A stretch of DNA of 64,000 bases from Lepeophtheirus salmonis (Eukaryota > Arthropoda > Copepoda > Siphonostomatoida > Caligidae). The position numbers and the translations under genes were made by a program. The notes under the pieces are model-generated. The model had not been told where the DNA came from. It saw nothing but the letters and a program-made list of their open reading frames with translations, and searched no databases. Location of the stretch: contig NC_052137.2 in NCBI RefSeq assembly GCF_016086655.4, positions 4,092,001 to 4,156,000 of the forward strand. The letters are read 5' to 3'. Below, one piece after another: positions 11,716 through 23,870 of the stretch. How positions within the stretch are numbered: the first letter of the stretch is position 1; each line of letters begins with the position of its first letter.

Positions 11716-12495
11716 CCGGGTTGTCCATTGAAATATGAACCCTTACTTATTTAACAACCAATGAGGTTTGAGTGATTGAAATTAATTCGATATATTAAAG
11801 CATACAAAATTTGTAACAAAGCATAGCAAATTGGAGCTCTTTAGTTTACGTACAAGTCGAGAAACGGACACTTGAACGTGAGCGACGACTTTCCATTTGC
11901 ACACTCCAAGAAATTGGGTGTCTCCAGAATCCCAAACCTATGCTGTCAGCAAGTCTGTAACATTGGAGGAGAAGAGAGGCTCTATCAAAAAGACCAAACT
12001 GTCAATCTCCCTATGTCCATGAGATATCTTCAGGTTTCACACCAAATCGTTCAAATAGTTATAAAAAAGTTGCTGGAAAGAACCTTGTGATGACGGAAAT
12101 ACCACTTTTGACACCAGCAATAAAATAAATCCATCAAGTATGTTTGCAAAACTCATTTGGATAAGTTTTGAATGAGTCTTTTGAACTCTTTTTTGACATT
12201 TTATTTCCCCGTACCGTCCTAATACCAAGCCCCGCCAATACACCTTTTCAGTGCATGTTGAGGGGAAAGCCTGCAGTGTACGTTATCCAAACACCAAGGA
12301 CCATCTACTGCAGTACCAGTCCTTTGCGCCTGGAATCCATCATTGCTGCTAAGGGTGGATAAATTATCGATTAAGAGAGCTCATACACACATATTTTTAT
12401 TGTATTAATTTTGTTAAAATTTTTATTGTTAATAAATCAAATATATATTCTTAAAGTTTAAAATTCAAAATGGTCAGATTGTATGTACCACTCGG
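11716..12495 (+). mobile_element. Family A deleted Tc1/mariner-type element, 780 bp
   Basis: The left end is degenerate (ccgggttgtccattgaa). The right end is tgtaccactcgg, followed by TA at 12496-12497. Inside, the transposase N-terminus (stretch beginning DFPFAHSKKLGVSR, ~11884) runs through the HTH region to about LLTPAIK. It then passes an internal junction at about 12165-12210 (gaactcttttttgaca) straight to the C-terminal part (PFQCMLRGKPAV, antisense-free plus strand, ~12240 onward) and ends near LESIIAAKGG. The first two catalytic Asp regions are missing. Several stops and frameshifts are present. It has the same length and junction as the copy at 34777. Confidence 0.75.
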
Positions 12496-12497
12496 TA

Positions 12498-12930
12498 ACT
12501 CCAGGCAACGACAGGTACTACCACTTATTATTTTAAACAACATTATCAAATAGTCCTTTTTTTCCCTTGAGAATAATCCCAAGAGACTCAGACCATATTC
12601 GTAACTAACCCTTCTGCGCATTATTGCAACAAATCGTAATAAAAATGTTTGTGGTATATATTTGTAGTATCAGCATTGTGCACTTTTCAATCAAAGTGTG
12701 CCCTCCTTTCTTTTTCAATGTATGTATAAATAACTGTATGACTTCCAACAATTATATTTATAGTTTCAAATAGAAAGCTGTATGCAAATAAAAATAGTGA
12801 AGCTTTTGAATTTTGAAACCCTTTTAAAAGTTAGATATAGTATAGAAATTGTATTTCTGTGCTGATATTACGGACAATTAATTAATATTTGTTTCTTTTA
12901 ACAAACCATAATGAATATTTAAAATATGTA
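12498..12930. other. No gene seen
   Basis: AT-rich spacer between the family A element and R1 copy 2. Confidence 0.5.
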
Positions 12931-13056
12931 GCCTGTCAACAAAAAAGTAAGCTAGAATGATTTTTCTTGGTATTTAGTGTTGATTACATTTGCTATCTTT
13001 TCAGAAGTTAATATTTCTTATAATCTCTTAGAAGGCGTCACAAATTGCACTTGAAG
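12931..13056 (-). repeat. R1 dispersed repeat, copy 2
   Basis: Both R1 blocks, inverted. The right block at 12931-12965 is gcctgtcaac followed by aaaaaagtaagctagaatga. The left block at 13033-13056 is ggcgtcacaaattgcacttg on the plus strand, the complement of the left block of copies 1 and 3. Confidence 0.6.
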
Positions 13057-16000
13057 TAGACAGATATGATTCTACCCGTAAAGTAATGATTGATTATATT
13101 TAAAAGACCAATCTCTTAATAATGGGTCAAAAATATTAATACAACTCTTGAGTATTCTTAGTCATGCTACAAATATGGATACAAATTCTATACTTGACTC
13201 AAATGTGTCTATTAGATATTGAACTGTAACTATCATTTACAGACATATTTATTAAAATGATCAATTTGGATTTTCTACTTTTTTTTATTTTTGTTCAAGA
13301 TTTCTTTTATATTGGCCCAACTTATATATATCATATTTGGAATAGTAAAATGATTTATTCATAGTGACAGCCAACATTTTATGAAGATATTTTGTAAATT
13401 AAAAAAAACAAAGCATACGTTTAATTTATAAGCCCTTTTGCATTAGCATTTTTCATCAACATAAAACATTGGCTAAAAAGTCTTTACTTTTTACAAAGAA
13501 AATACATTTTTTTCGTTCAAAATTGTATCTCATTAAAATTATTATCAGTTTTTTTATTCACTTTTTAAAGTAAAGTCCTAAGAACACACTTTTCAATCTG
13601 TTGCTTGGTTTGAACACTATTATTTTTCATTAAGAAGCATTGTAAAATTAAAAACCCGAATTTGTTTTTTGATCCATTGTTTTAGGAATAACAAATTGAG
13701 TATCACATTTAGCCAAATAACTCACAAACTATATAACATATTGTCATAAACTTTTGAACTATCTTTTTAGTACCTACTGAATATGAGGTAAATTAATTTT
13801 TTTTTTTTTTTAAATAGCGCCATTTTGTTTAAATCCAAGAACTTTTCAACCCATATGTTACATCTGCACATTCAGAGTTGTACAAGCATAGGCGAATAAG
13901 GTTCATCATTCCACTTTTGTCAAATTATAGATAATCTTTTTACATAAATAATTTCTTTAGAAATTAATGGCAACAACAATAGAATAAATTTTATAAAAAA
14001 AATACTCGAAATAGATTGTCGAAAGTTAAATATTTATATTGGACTTTACAAGTAATAATAGTTAATTAGCAGTATGCCAAGACGTGTTAAAGTTGTCAGT
14101 ATGGAAGAAGGTTGATTAACGGATATTGTTATATATCAACACTGATCATAATTAGAAAATATCGTGTTGAAAATATATTTCCAACTATTTGGTTAAAAAG
14201 TTGTTTTTCCTTATTTTGTATGACACAATAATATGTTCTTGTGATATTGACTACGAACAAACATAAATGAAACATACTCTAATAGGTGGATCATTCATTT
14301 TGGGTACAAAATAATGTTTAAAATTATTTGAGTTGTTGGTAAAAATATATATGGTTTTTATTTTTATTAATTAATACTTAATTTTACAAATGATATATTA
14401 TAAAGTTGAATATTTTGTCACAGTTTGTCACTTTTCTATTACATTTTATCTTATTTTTATCTAATTAAGTAGAGGAACAATTTGTTTCACTCAAGCCAAA
14501 CATTTTACCAAAGTATTTTCCTAATTATCATGCATAAACATTTGTTGGCGAATACATTTCCTCATATCATACAACGGCTCTACGTCGCTTCACATAAATT
14601 TTGATAATGTATTTTGTTGTCATCTATCAATGTGTCTGCTTCTTTTGATGTAATCAGTGTTCTGAAAGTTGATTGGTTGAATTAGCCTGTTAAGCTGTGA
14701 GCAATCTGCAACATTTATTTAAAAAATTATCTAGATCATGAAGATATTGATGGTTTGGAAGAAACTTGCAAATTATTTGAGGCTTTTTGTATGTTTATTT
14801 TCGTAAAAGAGGTTAAAGCTATCTGATACGTGAATAAGTTAATACACTTCAAAGCACTTCAAGTGAATAACATTTATATATATATATATATTTCTTAAGT
14901 ATTTGCTAACATTGTGAAAAAGTTGCTTTTAGGTAAATTAGGTGATATTTACATGTATGCATGTTCAGTCAAAGAAAAAATATATAGATAATTCAAAATT
15001 ATGACTATTTTTAGGGGTCGTTTCTTCTATCTGTCAAAATTAAAGTCTTAAGTTTATTACATAAAAAAACAAAAACTTACTTTTTCCAAAAAAATATAAT
15101 CAAAGAAATATTGTCCCTAAATTGGTATTTAGGCTTCAAATGTTAACTCATTTGTATAAGAAATAAAATAAAATACGTTTCTCTGTCTGTTTCTTAACAT
15201 AACTTTAAGAAATGATAGTATTTTCTCGGCATTGGGTTGACCAATATTGGTACAAATTTGAAATCAAAATAAAATTTTAAATATATGTTCATGTTCGTTA
15301 ATATTTTTTTTTTCTTACTCAAAATTATTTCATATTTATTAGAATGATACAATGCAAGATTTGATACCAAAAAACTAATAATAGATTCTAATCAGCTAAA
15401 TAAATATAAATTAAAGTATTTTTTTAATTTAAATAATTTAGTCATACAATCTAATATAATTTATTTCTTGCTAAATCAATCATTATTCAAAAAACTAATT
15501 TGTGCCTATAAATTCAAAGCACTAAAATGAATGGTAACTTATTTTAATAAAGTATAAAGTACGAGTACATATATAGAACATGCAATATCTTTTTGTTTTC
15601 ACTTTTCATCCTTCAGTTGGTCAAACTCAATTATATATTCTAAAATAGAAAAGTTATCGAATAAAGAGGGAATACTCTTGAAACCATCGTGTTTTAAATG
15701 TTAAAAGGCGTGAGTTACTTTATATTTTTTGATTTATGTACTTCAATCAGATTTTTACATTAAAAAATTATAAAGAAATAATTTTTAAGTCCTTCAGACA
15801 TTATTTACACAATTTATTGTAATTCACTTATCTTCCTCATTTCAATGTTATTTTACTTTAAAGGAAACAAGAAATAAATGCAATTTCTTGGTCAATAGAG
15901 AAAAAGTGAAAAAGAGATAAAATACACAACCTGATGATCCATGGGCTAAAAGTAATATTTTTATACATAGATATTATTATTAAAGCAAAGGTTATCTGTA

Positions 16001-17104
16001 TAAATATCTGATTGTATCAAAAACATTCAAAGGTTGTACTTGATGTATATCACATACCAATACAAGGGGAAAAAAAGGGAGTATAGTTTACCGGACGCAC
16101 TGTCTAAAATTACTACAATCTGCCAGGTGTTTAATTCAACTCGTATTATAAAAAGAAAAAACAAGTAGTATCTTATATAAAGTTAAAAAAAAGTGTGACT
16201 TTAAATGAGGATAAGCAACCTGCCCACCTACTGATCTTGTTATTATTTCTTTTTCATTCATGAGGAAAAACTGTTTCAGTAAAGACTGAGTAGCTAAGTC
16301 TGAGTGTGCTCATGAAAAACAGAGAGTAAAATCAAGGATTTTTTTTGGGAATTATCTTTAGTGATCTGTATTTTTTAGGTGGCCCGTTTTTCTTGGATTT
16401 GGTAATCTGAAAAATGAACTTTCTGTACCTACGGTATTATTAATATTATTATAACTCCTGAGTAGTGAGCTAATTTCCTTACTACTTTAAAGTATATTAA
16501 AAACGTAATTAGACATTCTTATATGCTCATAAAAGACAGAGAGTACCTTTAAGGACTTATTGCGGAGTTATAATTGAAAGTCCTTGTTAGGCTCAGAGTA
16601 GAAATAAGGCTATACATCGAAGTACATGTCTATTCCCTTCTCACCCTCCTCCTTAGTCATATCTTATTGCAGCTGATCCAATGAAACATCATTACAACTA
16701 AGCTGCTCTCCTTCAAAACACTCTTCTTATTAACAGAATTAACATGCTGATTTTCGGTTTCTTAATATTTACAAGCCCAAAATAAACACGATTTTCAAAT
16801 CTAGTTATCCTTGATGTTGTTAAAGTAAAATTTGTATGTTTGACGACTCTTAATAATTATGGACAATGCTGGGTAATACAGCTAGTTATTACAATAGATA
16901 ATAACGCTTCCATAAAACCAAACAAGAAACTCGGTCAAAAGCCCATAAAATATACAGGGTACAAAGAGTATCTGTGCTGCGAAAATGATTTTTTCCAAAC
17001 ACAATTTTCTATCCAACAATTAATCAGATTAAAAATAAAACTGAATTACGAAAGCTTCATGGATTCTGATTTTTTTTTCTCAATAAAATCACCTCTAGTA
17101 TAAA
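13057..17104. other. Four-kilobase AT-rich desert
   Basis: No ORF with protein-like composition, no transposase motif and no RNA gene was seen. It holds a short TA microsatellite at about 14876-14891 and a ~35-bp imperfect direct repeat (tgctcatgaaaaacagagag at ~16310, tgctcataaaagacagagag at ~16524). Confidence 0.5.
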
Positions 17105-17520
17105 TTAAAGTATCTTTACAAGACACATAGCGTGATTATGCCTGCACCACTTGGTCCATAGGGAAATCCTGGAATTCCTTCTTGACTCGAATGGAAATTT
17201 GTCCTTGGTGTTACGATCAATTTTCAGGTCCCACACAAAATTCAGATCTGGTGAGTTTGGTGGCCGAAAATCGTTCGAGATAAAGTTGGCAAAGTTGTCT
17301 TGGAGCTATTTGAGACTTTTGTTCGAGATGTGTCAGGGAGCAGAGTTCTGCTCTCATATGTAATGCCTCCCATTGGTAACCATGTCGATCCACAGATCCA
17401 CTTTATTTTTTTGACACAATCATGTAAGTATCAGTGTTTACCTGAGGCCTTTGGGAATACATGAAGTGGTATGACGTGGCCTTTCAAGATAACCACCCAA
17501 ATATCATGATGTCGGCAGTA
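17105..17520 (-). pseudogene. Tc1/mariner-superfamily transposase, catalytic C-terminal part
   Basis: A single minus-strand frame, broken by three stops within the readable stretch, gives KVDLWIDMVTNGRHYI, then EQNSAP, then RPPNSPDLNFVWDLKID, and ends at a TAA complementary to 17105-17107. This is the QDSAPxH / WPPxSPDLNPLDxxVW part of a DDE/D transposase. The catalytic Asp of QDSAP is replaced by Asn (EQNSAP), and the P-L-D following SPDLN is lost. Further upstream, MIFGW and VNTDTY blocks can be read in shifted frames. It stops exactly at the TA that flanks the maT-like element at 17523, whose insertion may have split it. The upstream half was not found on the far side. Confidence 0.6.
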
Positions 17521-17522
17521 TA

Positions 17523-18696
17523 CGGATTGCGACAGGGAATATTTTGGCAATCATGAAGTAAAACTAAAACCTTTTATTAGAATAGTAGAATGAAAATTTT
17601 TATATAAAAATTATTTAAAATGGCTGCCTCCAGCATCTATCACAGACTCCAGACGAGGTAGGAACTTGGTTCAGGTTGCCACAATATAATTGTCAGACAT
17701 GTTGGCCCAATGTTTCTTGATGCTGGCCTTGGGGTCATGTACGTTTCTGTGGGATATCTTCCCGACCTTGAATTTTAAGACGCTACACACACTGAAATCG
17801 AAGGAATTGAGATCAGGACTGGAAGAGGGCCAGGAGGTCTTGTCCTAGAAGTCAGCAAAGGGCTCCTTGTAAAAGTTATGTGTCATCAAGGCCATGTGGC
17901 TGGGAGCACCGTCTTGAGACCACATATAGTTGTTCTCAGGGCAAGATTTTCCAAGTCCTTATAGTTAGCCTCGGCAAAAAAAAAAAATTTTTTTGCCATT
18001 GATTAAAGAAGGGATACGTTTTCTTCCTGTCAGAGGCCACGACTCCCAAGCACATTGTATGGGCTGGATTCTTTGTCCTGAAGGTGGCTTGGACTATTTC
18101 AGGTGGTGCTTCTATGAATCTGTCATTTCTGCAATTCAAAACCTGATTGTCTGTAGACAGATTACTCTTCAAGTGATTAAGAACTTTTTTAGATCTCTCG
18201 ACCCTTAAGCCCTTCATCCTGTCGGTGAGGAGATGTCTTTGATTCCTGACAAAGCTCTTAAAGCCGAGGAGATAATGATCTGTCCTTCTGATAGGGATCA
18301 CATCCACGTTCAGCTCATCAGCCAGGCGGTGCTGTTGGAGCTTCCTTGATCTTGGCTTCCAAGGACTTTATAAATGTTTTGTCTCGTTTCAAACCATTTC
18401 CTCCACTTCCTGCCTTGCTTTTGACTTCCTTCCCATTCTTCTTGGCCACTCTGATGTTCTGACCTGTCCTCACAGTCACACCGACAATGTCTGAATTTTT
18501 ATCAACATCCACTTCGTGAAAATCCGAAACCCTCTGCCTTTTTTATTCCAATTCACTCATTGTTTTTCAAATCAAAAAAAAAAAAAAACACAGAAAACAG
18601 CACATGTATCGTAACATTTTTTGAGATGTCACCTGAAACCTTAATTATAACAAAAAAAGAAAATATTGATATGGAAAATTCCCTTGTCGCACTCTG
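17523..18696 (-). mobile_element. maT-like (DD37D) Tc1/mariner element, nearly full length
   Basis: Element of 1174 bp bounded by imperfect inverted repeats. The left end is cggattgcgacagggaat; the complement of the right end is cagagtgcgacaagggaa. TA lies outside each end (17521-17522 and 18697-18698). It contains one minus-strand transposase gene (17611-18560) that is still readable from start to stop. This is the most complete transposon in the window. Confidence 0.85.
17611..18560 (-). pseudogene. maT-like transposase, broken
   Basis: ATG at 18560, TAA at 17611-17613. The N-terminus has an in-frame stop soon after MSELE. The basic stretch KAGSGGNGLKRDKTFI (AT-hook/linker-like) is followed by a frameshift near 18325, then ADELNVDVIPIRRT (HTH). 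The catalytic domain includes VLNCRNDRFIEAPPEIVQAT, RTKNPAHTMCLGVVASDRKK, NYMWSQDGAPSHM and SPDLNSFDFSV, ending LESVIDAGGSHFK. The second and third catalytic Asp (QDGAP and NSFD) are separated by 37 residues, counting one stop, which fits the DD37D (maT) group. The FSDEK block with the first catalytic Asp is deleted between HLKS and TDNQ. A second frameshift lies near a long A tract at ~17977, with stops at F-stop-DKTSW and T-stop-TKF. It is inactive. Confidence 0.85.
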
Positions 18697-18819
18697 TATT
18701 TAAAAATATACATATTACTTTTTTGGTACAAAATGCAAGGGAGCATTTTCACATATAGGAAGGCATATACATAATATTAAAGCCATGTTAGAAAGCCTAA
18801 ATAATAAAAATACCAACAT

Positions 18820-19790
18820 ATTACTTATCAGGTTATGCAACAAAGAATGTCACATATTTTTCAAATTGGTACATAAAAATAATCTTCTGCTTTCTCTTAT
18901 TGTTTCTATTACTTTCAATCATATATAAATAAATGTGTTTAAAATATAACCTGCCGGTATGAAAAAAAAAAGAAACCAAAAATTTACATGGTACACTGTC
19001 AATTAGAAAAATGTTTTGGAGGAGAGCCGCTAAGCTTTCATGATGTTTCATAAAAAAGATAGATATGAGAAGAAGTAAAGAGGCTCCAAATATAGCAAGG
19101 ACATTGGCATAAATGTCCATTCACCATTATACTCCGAGTCCAACAAACACTTACACTTATAGCCTCAAATTGAATAGTTGGATGTTCACTTCTCATGAAT
19201 TAAAGAATAATGACATTTTTTTGGAAAAAATAAAACTCTGTTCAGATTGTAGCTACAAAAAGTTTTTTATCCGTCTAATGTCATATGTTTTGCCAAATAT
19301 AAGAAGGCTTGTAAGTCGTGGGGAAAAATTACCCCATATTTTATATAGTTAATTTGATAATAGTGTTAGAAAGGACGAAATTAACAAAATCCCATTCTGT
19401 ACCAACAATTGTATAAGCAGAAATTACAATGATGAAGACACACAAATCTACTCCGAGTCTAACAAGGACATACATTTATTACTCCGAGTCAGTGTTACTC
19501 TTTATTATCTGTGAGCTCCTATAGATTAACAATAAATTTCCCTTTACAAAAAATAAAGACAAATGAAAAAGATTTTGGAAAATTAAAATCCCTTTTCAAA
19601 TTGCAATTTATCAAATTTGTGTTTATGAGGAGAGCAGCTTATCTCTTTTGTGATTGGCTGCAAAGTAATTATGAGAGAAAGAAAATAAACACAAATCTAA
19701 CTCCGTAACTTTGGAACGACATATGAAAGAATGATAAAGTTTTTTATCCTCAATTTGACTCTGAGTTCAACATGGGCTTAAAGTTAAAAC
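18820..19790. repeat. Diverged tandem array, ~0.31-0.35-kb units
   Basis: About three old units. The motif actccgagtcyaacaa recurs at 19128 and 19448 (with an extra partial copy at 19480), and a decayed form (gactctgagttcaacat) is at 19757. Between them, ttttggaaaaaataaaactc (~19216) aligns with ttttggaaaattaaaatccc (~19570). Also gaggagagccgctaagcttt (~19019) aligns with gaggagagcagcttatctct (~19627). Divergence is high, so unit limits are approximate. Open stretches here (for example 18833-19120 minus) are taken as incidental. Confidence 0.4.
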
Positions 19791-21281
19791 TTCCTAGAAA
19801 ATACCCTATGTTTCTAGTTGCTAGTGTTGTTTCAGTCCTTATGTTGGATTGAAGACTTCAGTCCCTTCCAGGTTAGTCTCGGTCCGGTTGAATCCTAAAT
19901 ATCAGTCATAAAAACTTAAAGAGCTTTCTCCTTTGTGACATCAATAAACTTTATTTTTAATTTTTCTTCTCTTTCTAGTACAGGCAGTCCGAAGTACCGA
20001 CAGTCTTAAAGACCTGTCAAGAGAAGCAATGGCCCGGTCTAAAAAATGGACTGACACCAGTGATTACTTTATATTCATTTGAAAAAGTTTAAGACCACCT
20101 TTGATATTTCACCTAATTCAATAATAATCGTTTTCTGAACGTTTATGAACACGTATTATACAGGTATGGTACGGGTCATGTTCCAGAGGGTATAGCGAGT
20201 GTATTTATCAAATTCTTGTATATTGACGCATGCAGGAGAAGTTTTTGCCTGTGTATTAGTTGCAATTGATATTCTTCAAAAATGAGCTGAAATGATACTT
20301 TTTTTATGTTCAAAGCGCTACTATAGGGACGTTAAACGAAGAAAGCTATTTGGAGCGCAAAATTCCAGGATAGATGAACTGCAAGAAGACAGCTTTTTAC
20401 ACTTTCATCATAATTTTTCCAAAATTCGTGATTTATACAGACAAAAACATGGCACCAAAGGAGTTCACGAGGGAGGACGCCATGATAAAGTTGACTGTTT
20501 CAAGATAGTTAACGAGTTCCAGGGAGGAAAAATCATTTTATTTTGATTCAATAAGACTCTTTCACGTTGTTTGAGTAAATAATTCACCTTCAAAAGAAAT
20601 ACATTATTGCTTATTTGATAAAAAAATAAGAAAATATTTTGCAAATGACTATATACTTAGAGGCTATATCTTCAAACATTAATAAATATCGAGACATTTA
20701 AATCCATTTTTATTTAGAAAATCATACTCATCACTTATCCAATAAAGAGTAACGTTTGATTAGTATGTTGAATCATTGCATTGTACAAGAATTCGCATTT
20801 TTTTATATGCAAAATAGTTGTACAATTTTTATGTACATTATTAACATAAACAAATTGTTCTAAAAGAGTTTTTTCTGTAAACAATAAGAAACGTTACTGT
20901 TAGGGTAATATAAAATTGTAGTCTTATATTATCCTATTCTCATTATCTAAACAATAGTCTTTAATAATGTACGTTTCTAGACACATAAACGGGGAAAAAA
21001 TCTTATCTATCAAGCCCAAGAGTGACTGTTGTAGTCATCCGAGACTGTTTTATGTAATCATCAATCTATTGAATACAAACACATTGAGCAAAAGTCAAGA
21101 AAAGGAACATATCTTAATTTTTTTTTGTACTTCATTGCTTCATAAAAAGTCAATATTTTATAGTGTTTATGTATCAAATATAGGCTTTTTATAAAAGTAA
21201 CTCATTAAGGCCCCGATATGACCTCTTTCAAATAAAGGTATCAAGTTTCTAATTTTTTTATTATGATGATATATTCTGGTT
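19791..21281. other. No supported gene
   Basis: A GC-richer repetitive patch lies at ~19860-20060. An open stretch at 20292-20546 contains, in another frame, MAPKEFTREDAMIKL, which faintly recalls a transposase N-terminus, but not enough to annotate. Confidence 0.45.
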
Positions 21282-21413
21282 CTTTAAGTGCGCTTTGCAG
21301 TGCCTTCAAAGAGTATTTTTTTTACAAGTTGAAGATATTCCATCAAAAAATACAAATGTAATGTACACTGAATTTTGAAAAAAAAATTCTAGCTTGCTTT
21401 TTTGTGAACACTG
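21282..21413 (+). repeat. R1 dispersed repeat, copy 3
   Basis: The left block at 21282 is ctttaagtgcgctttgcagt, followed by gccttcaaagag. The right block at 21387-21413 is ttctagcttgcttttttgtg, followed by aacactgc. The length (132 bp) and order match copy 2 read on the other strand. Confidence 0.6.
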
Positions 21414-21679
21414 CTTTTGAAAACTGCTGTTTTCGGCCATAAACCGAAATTAAATCATCATATGGAAAGACACATGACATGATTAAGAATTCATTTCATA
21501 AATTGATAAACACCGAACATTAAATGAAACGAATCTAGAAATAATTTAATTGAAAATATTGTATTAGTTTACTCCAACCAAAGTTATAACGCTCTAAGAT
21601 TTCAAGACTGAATATCATTACTTTAAACATAAATAGGTAGGATTGTAAATCCTTAACCTTTTTTATCGTTCTAGTTTTT

Positions 21680-21990
21680 ATGTTATTAACAATTTGTACA
21701 TTGTTATATAGTTTTACAGTACTTACTTGGCACTTTTTGGAAACAACGTTACTCGGAGTCCCAGGAGATTACTTTAAGGAACGTTTCAGGCTACTAACAA
21801 TCTGGGAGTCCTTTTTTTATCACTGCAGGACTTGTATGATATTCACTTATATGCCCCCTCCTGCTTCGAGACGCTGTAGAAGTCTTAGCCTGTGCTCTTT
21901 GGATACCCTGGACATCTTCTTGGCGTACACTAGGCAATGTCTAGGTAAAGCTAATTAGATGATGGTGTTCCTCTGGGTCTTCTCCATTGT
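21680..21990 (-). pseudogene. Possible transposase N-terminus, heavily decayed
   Basis: The minus strand reads MSRVSKEHRLRLLQRLEAGG (about 21925 down to 21866), then stops and a shifted block VIKKGLPDC. The amphipathic Arg/Leu-rich start followed by an A-G-G turn recalls the first HTH of Tc1/mariner transposases. There is no catalytic domain and no terminal repeat. The identification is weak; the plus-strand open stretch over the same bases is treated as its shadow. Confidence 0.25.
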
Positions 21991-23399
21991 AAATACTTGA
22001 GTTGAACTGATATTGCAACTAACTTAAAGCTAACGCTTAATCGATCACTTTAAAATTGATATAACCGAGTTAAAAAATTTTCTTAGCGTTCAGGATGTAT
22101 TTAAAGATGGTTTAGAATTACCTGAACGACCTTGTGCCGTTATTATTATTTTTAAGGAGATATTATTTAAATATAAAGTAATTATTAGTTCGCGTACTCA
22201 TAAATGATGAAAAGTAAGACTGATGATTTTTTGGGGAGTTGTGAATTACTCTGAGGAGCATCCTCCGGGTAATTTCTGCTTTGTCTTTACATGTTATGGA
22301 ATGGAACTTGTGTTTTTTTCCTTCCTTTCATAACTATTTGAAGCTAATCTAAGAAAACGTCATGACATCTCTTTTCAAATATTATTTATATTATCAGTAT
22401 TATCATGTTTATTATCTATGTATTTTTTTAAACAGGGCAAAATGCATACGATTTACAAACCTTTGCATAAATGTTTATATTTTAGGGATAATGATTATGA
22501 CAATAAATTATTTCATAAAAAAAGAACTTGAAGTCTCTGCATGGGGTTGCATAAATGCATATATTTGGTTAAAGAACCTCGTATTTAATAAAATAAGTAT
22601 CTTGTAGGAAAAAATATATCTTTTTTTAAATATGGATAAATATCATATTATATTTTGTTATTCACAATCTTTACCAAATATAAAAAGGATGTTCATATCA
22701 TTAACGTTTAAAATAGATACAATCTGTGCATGTAAACCTACACAAGATGTTAAATTGATGATATCTCAATTGGAAGACTAAGTAACACATTATACAAAAT
22801 AAAAAAACTATTTTTAAAGATTGGGAAATAAGAAAATGTATCTATGTAATGTTAAGGCATTAAAATTCACTGTTGTAGGCTTACAACCATTTTCTACATG
22901 AAACATTTAATAAATAAAAGGAAGCTCCTCTGTTTCGTTTTTTATATCTCATTCTTTCACTTCCTTGCACAGCTCACGGAATAATCATGGGAAAAAAATT
23001 ATGATATCCGTAAGAACCGTAGTGGTTCTAATTGTACGCTTAGCTGATCGCAAAGTTGTTTTTGTCCGAACCACGGAAGAGGAAAATTAAGAAAAGTCCT
23101 ACTGGCATGAGATCCTCAGTAGTGTGGATTCTTATCTACGTAAAGTAACAAAGGGTTTTGAGCAGTGCTCGATTTCTAGGGTGATTGAGGGCGGGGGCAG
23201 ATGTCATGCCCTCTCATTGACGATGCCCCCCCTTTTATGTAATTTAAACAATGAATATGGACATTGTATCTTTATTGATACATCATGTAACTTTCATCAA
23301 CATACTTTATGTAACAATGAAACAGAATATTCATAGAAGACTTGTACATGCAAACTAACCAATTTTTTTACTTATCGAGCTGGCGTTAGGTTCAAAGAA
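21991..23399. other. No supported gene
   Basis: AT-rich. A G/C-rich patch at ~23155-23235 is unlike its surroundings (the runs gagggcgggggcaga and gatgcccccccttt) and could be part of an unidentified repeat or untranslated region. Confidence 0.45.
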
Positions 23400-23832
23400 G
23401 CTGAGGAGAAACCCTGGAACCCACAATATTCAGAATCCATCACTGACCATACTTTTTTTTTTTTTACAACTCGACCGTTGGGAATGAGCAATAAAAAGGT
23501 CTAAGCAACGCTCCAAGATCAAGAATTTGTACAAGGTCCACAACTACAGTTATAAGACGCCTACTCGCTTATGCCCATTTAGTTTGATAAGGAGCCATTA
23601 ACAAAGAAGTTTCTAAGGATCCAATGATAAGGAATCCGGCCAGAAAACAAGCCTGAAATAACTTTGAGGACAAGTACAGCTCCAGAAACAGCAAATGGTT
23701 ATTTCATTGGTTAAGAATCTAAGAGGAGAAGAAATGATTCCGTAGATACTGTTGAAGGTTTTCATTCACTTTACTCTATTCCACCTTGGGTTCCAACCAT
23801 TTCTTGACAAAATATAATAAATATTACATCTA

Positions 23833-23865
<33 letters not shown>
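23400..23865 (+). pseudogene. RpL27: Processed pseudogene of ribosomal protein L27 (eL27)
   Basis: A retrocopy of a spliced mRNA. Blocks in the order of eL27 are: GMSNKKV, then (after a one-base deletion) KQRSKIKNLYKVHNYSYK and TPTR; then DKEPLTKKFLR; then DPMIRNPARKQA, a stop, NNFEDKYSSRNSKWLFHWLR and I-stop at 23720-23722. These correspond to the KRSKIK-x-F-x-K-x-x-NYNHLMPTR, D-P-x-x-(R/K)-x-x-AR and FEERYKxGKxKWFF-x-KLR signatures of the family. About 95 bases after the stop comes AATAAA (23816-23821), and 12 bases later a run of 32 A (23834-23865). The N-terminal third is poorly readable and includes a T tract at ~23454-23466, so the 5' limit is approximate. No introns are seen in the readable part. 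Frameshifts and stops exclude function. It most likely arose by LINE-mediated retroposition. Confidence 0.8.

Positions 23866-23870
<5 letters not shown>

Noticed and set aside
18833..19120. 95-codon hydrophobic minus-strand ORF with an ATG, as a membrane protein
   Set aside because: It lies within the diverged tandem array, and its composition is what AT-rich antisense gives.
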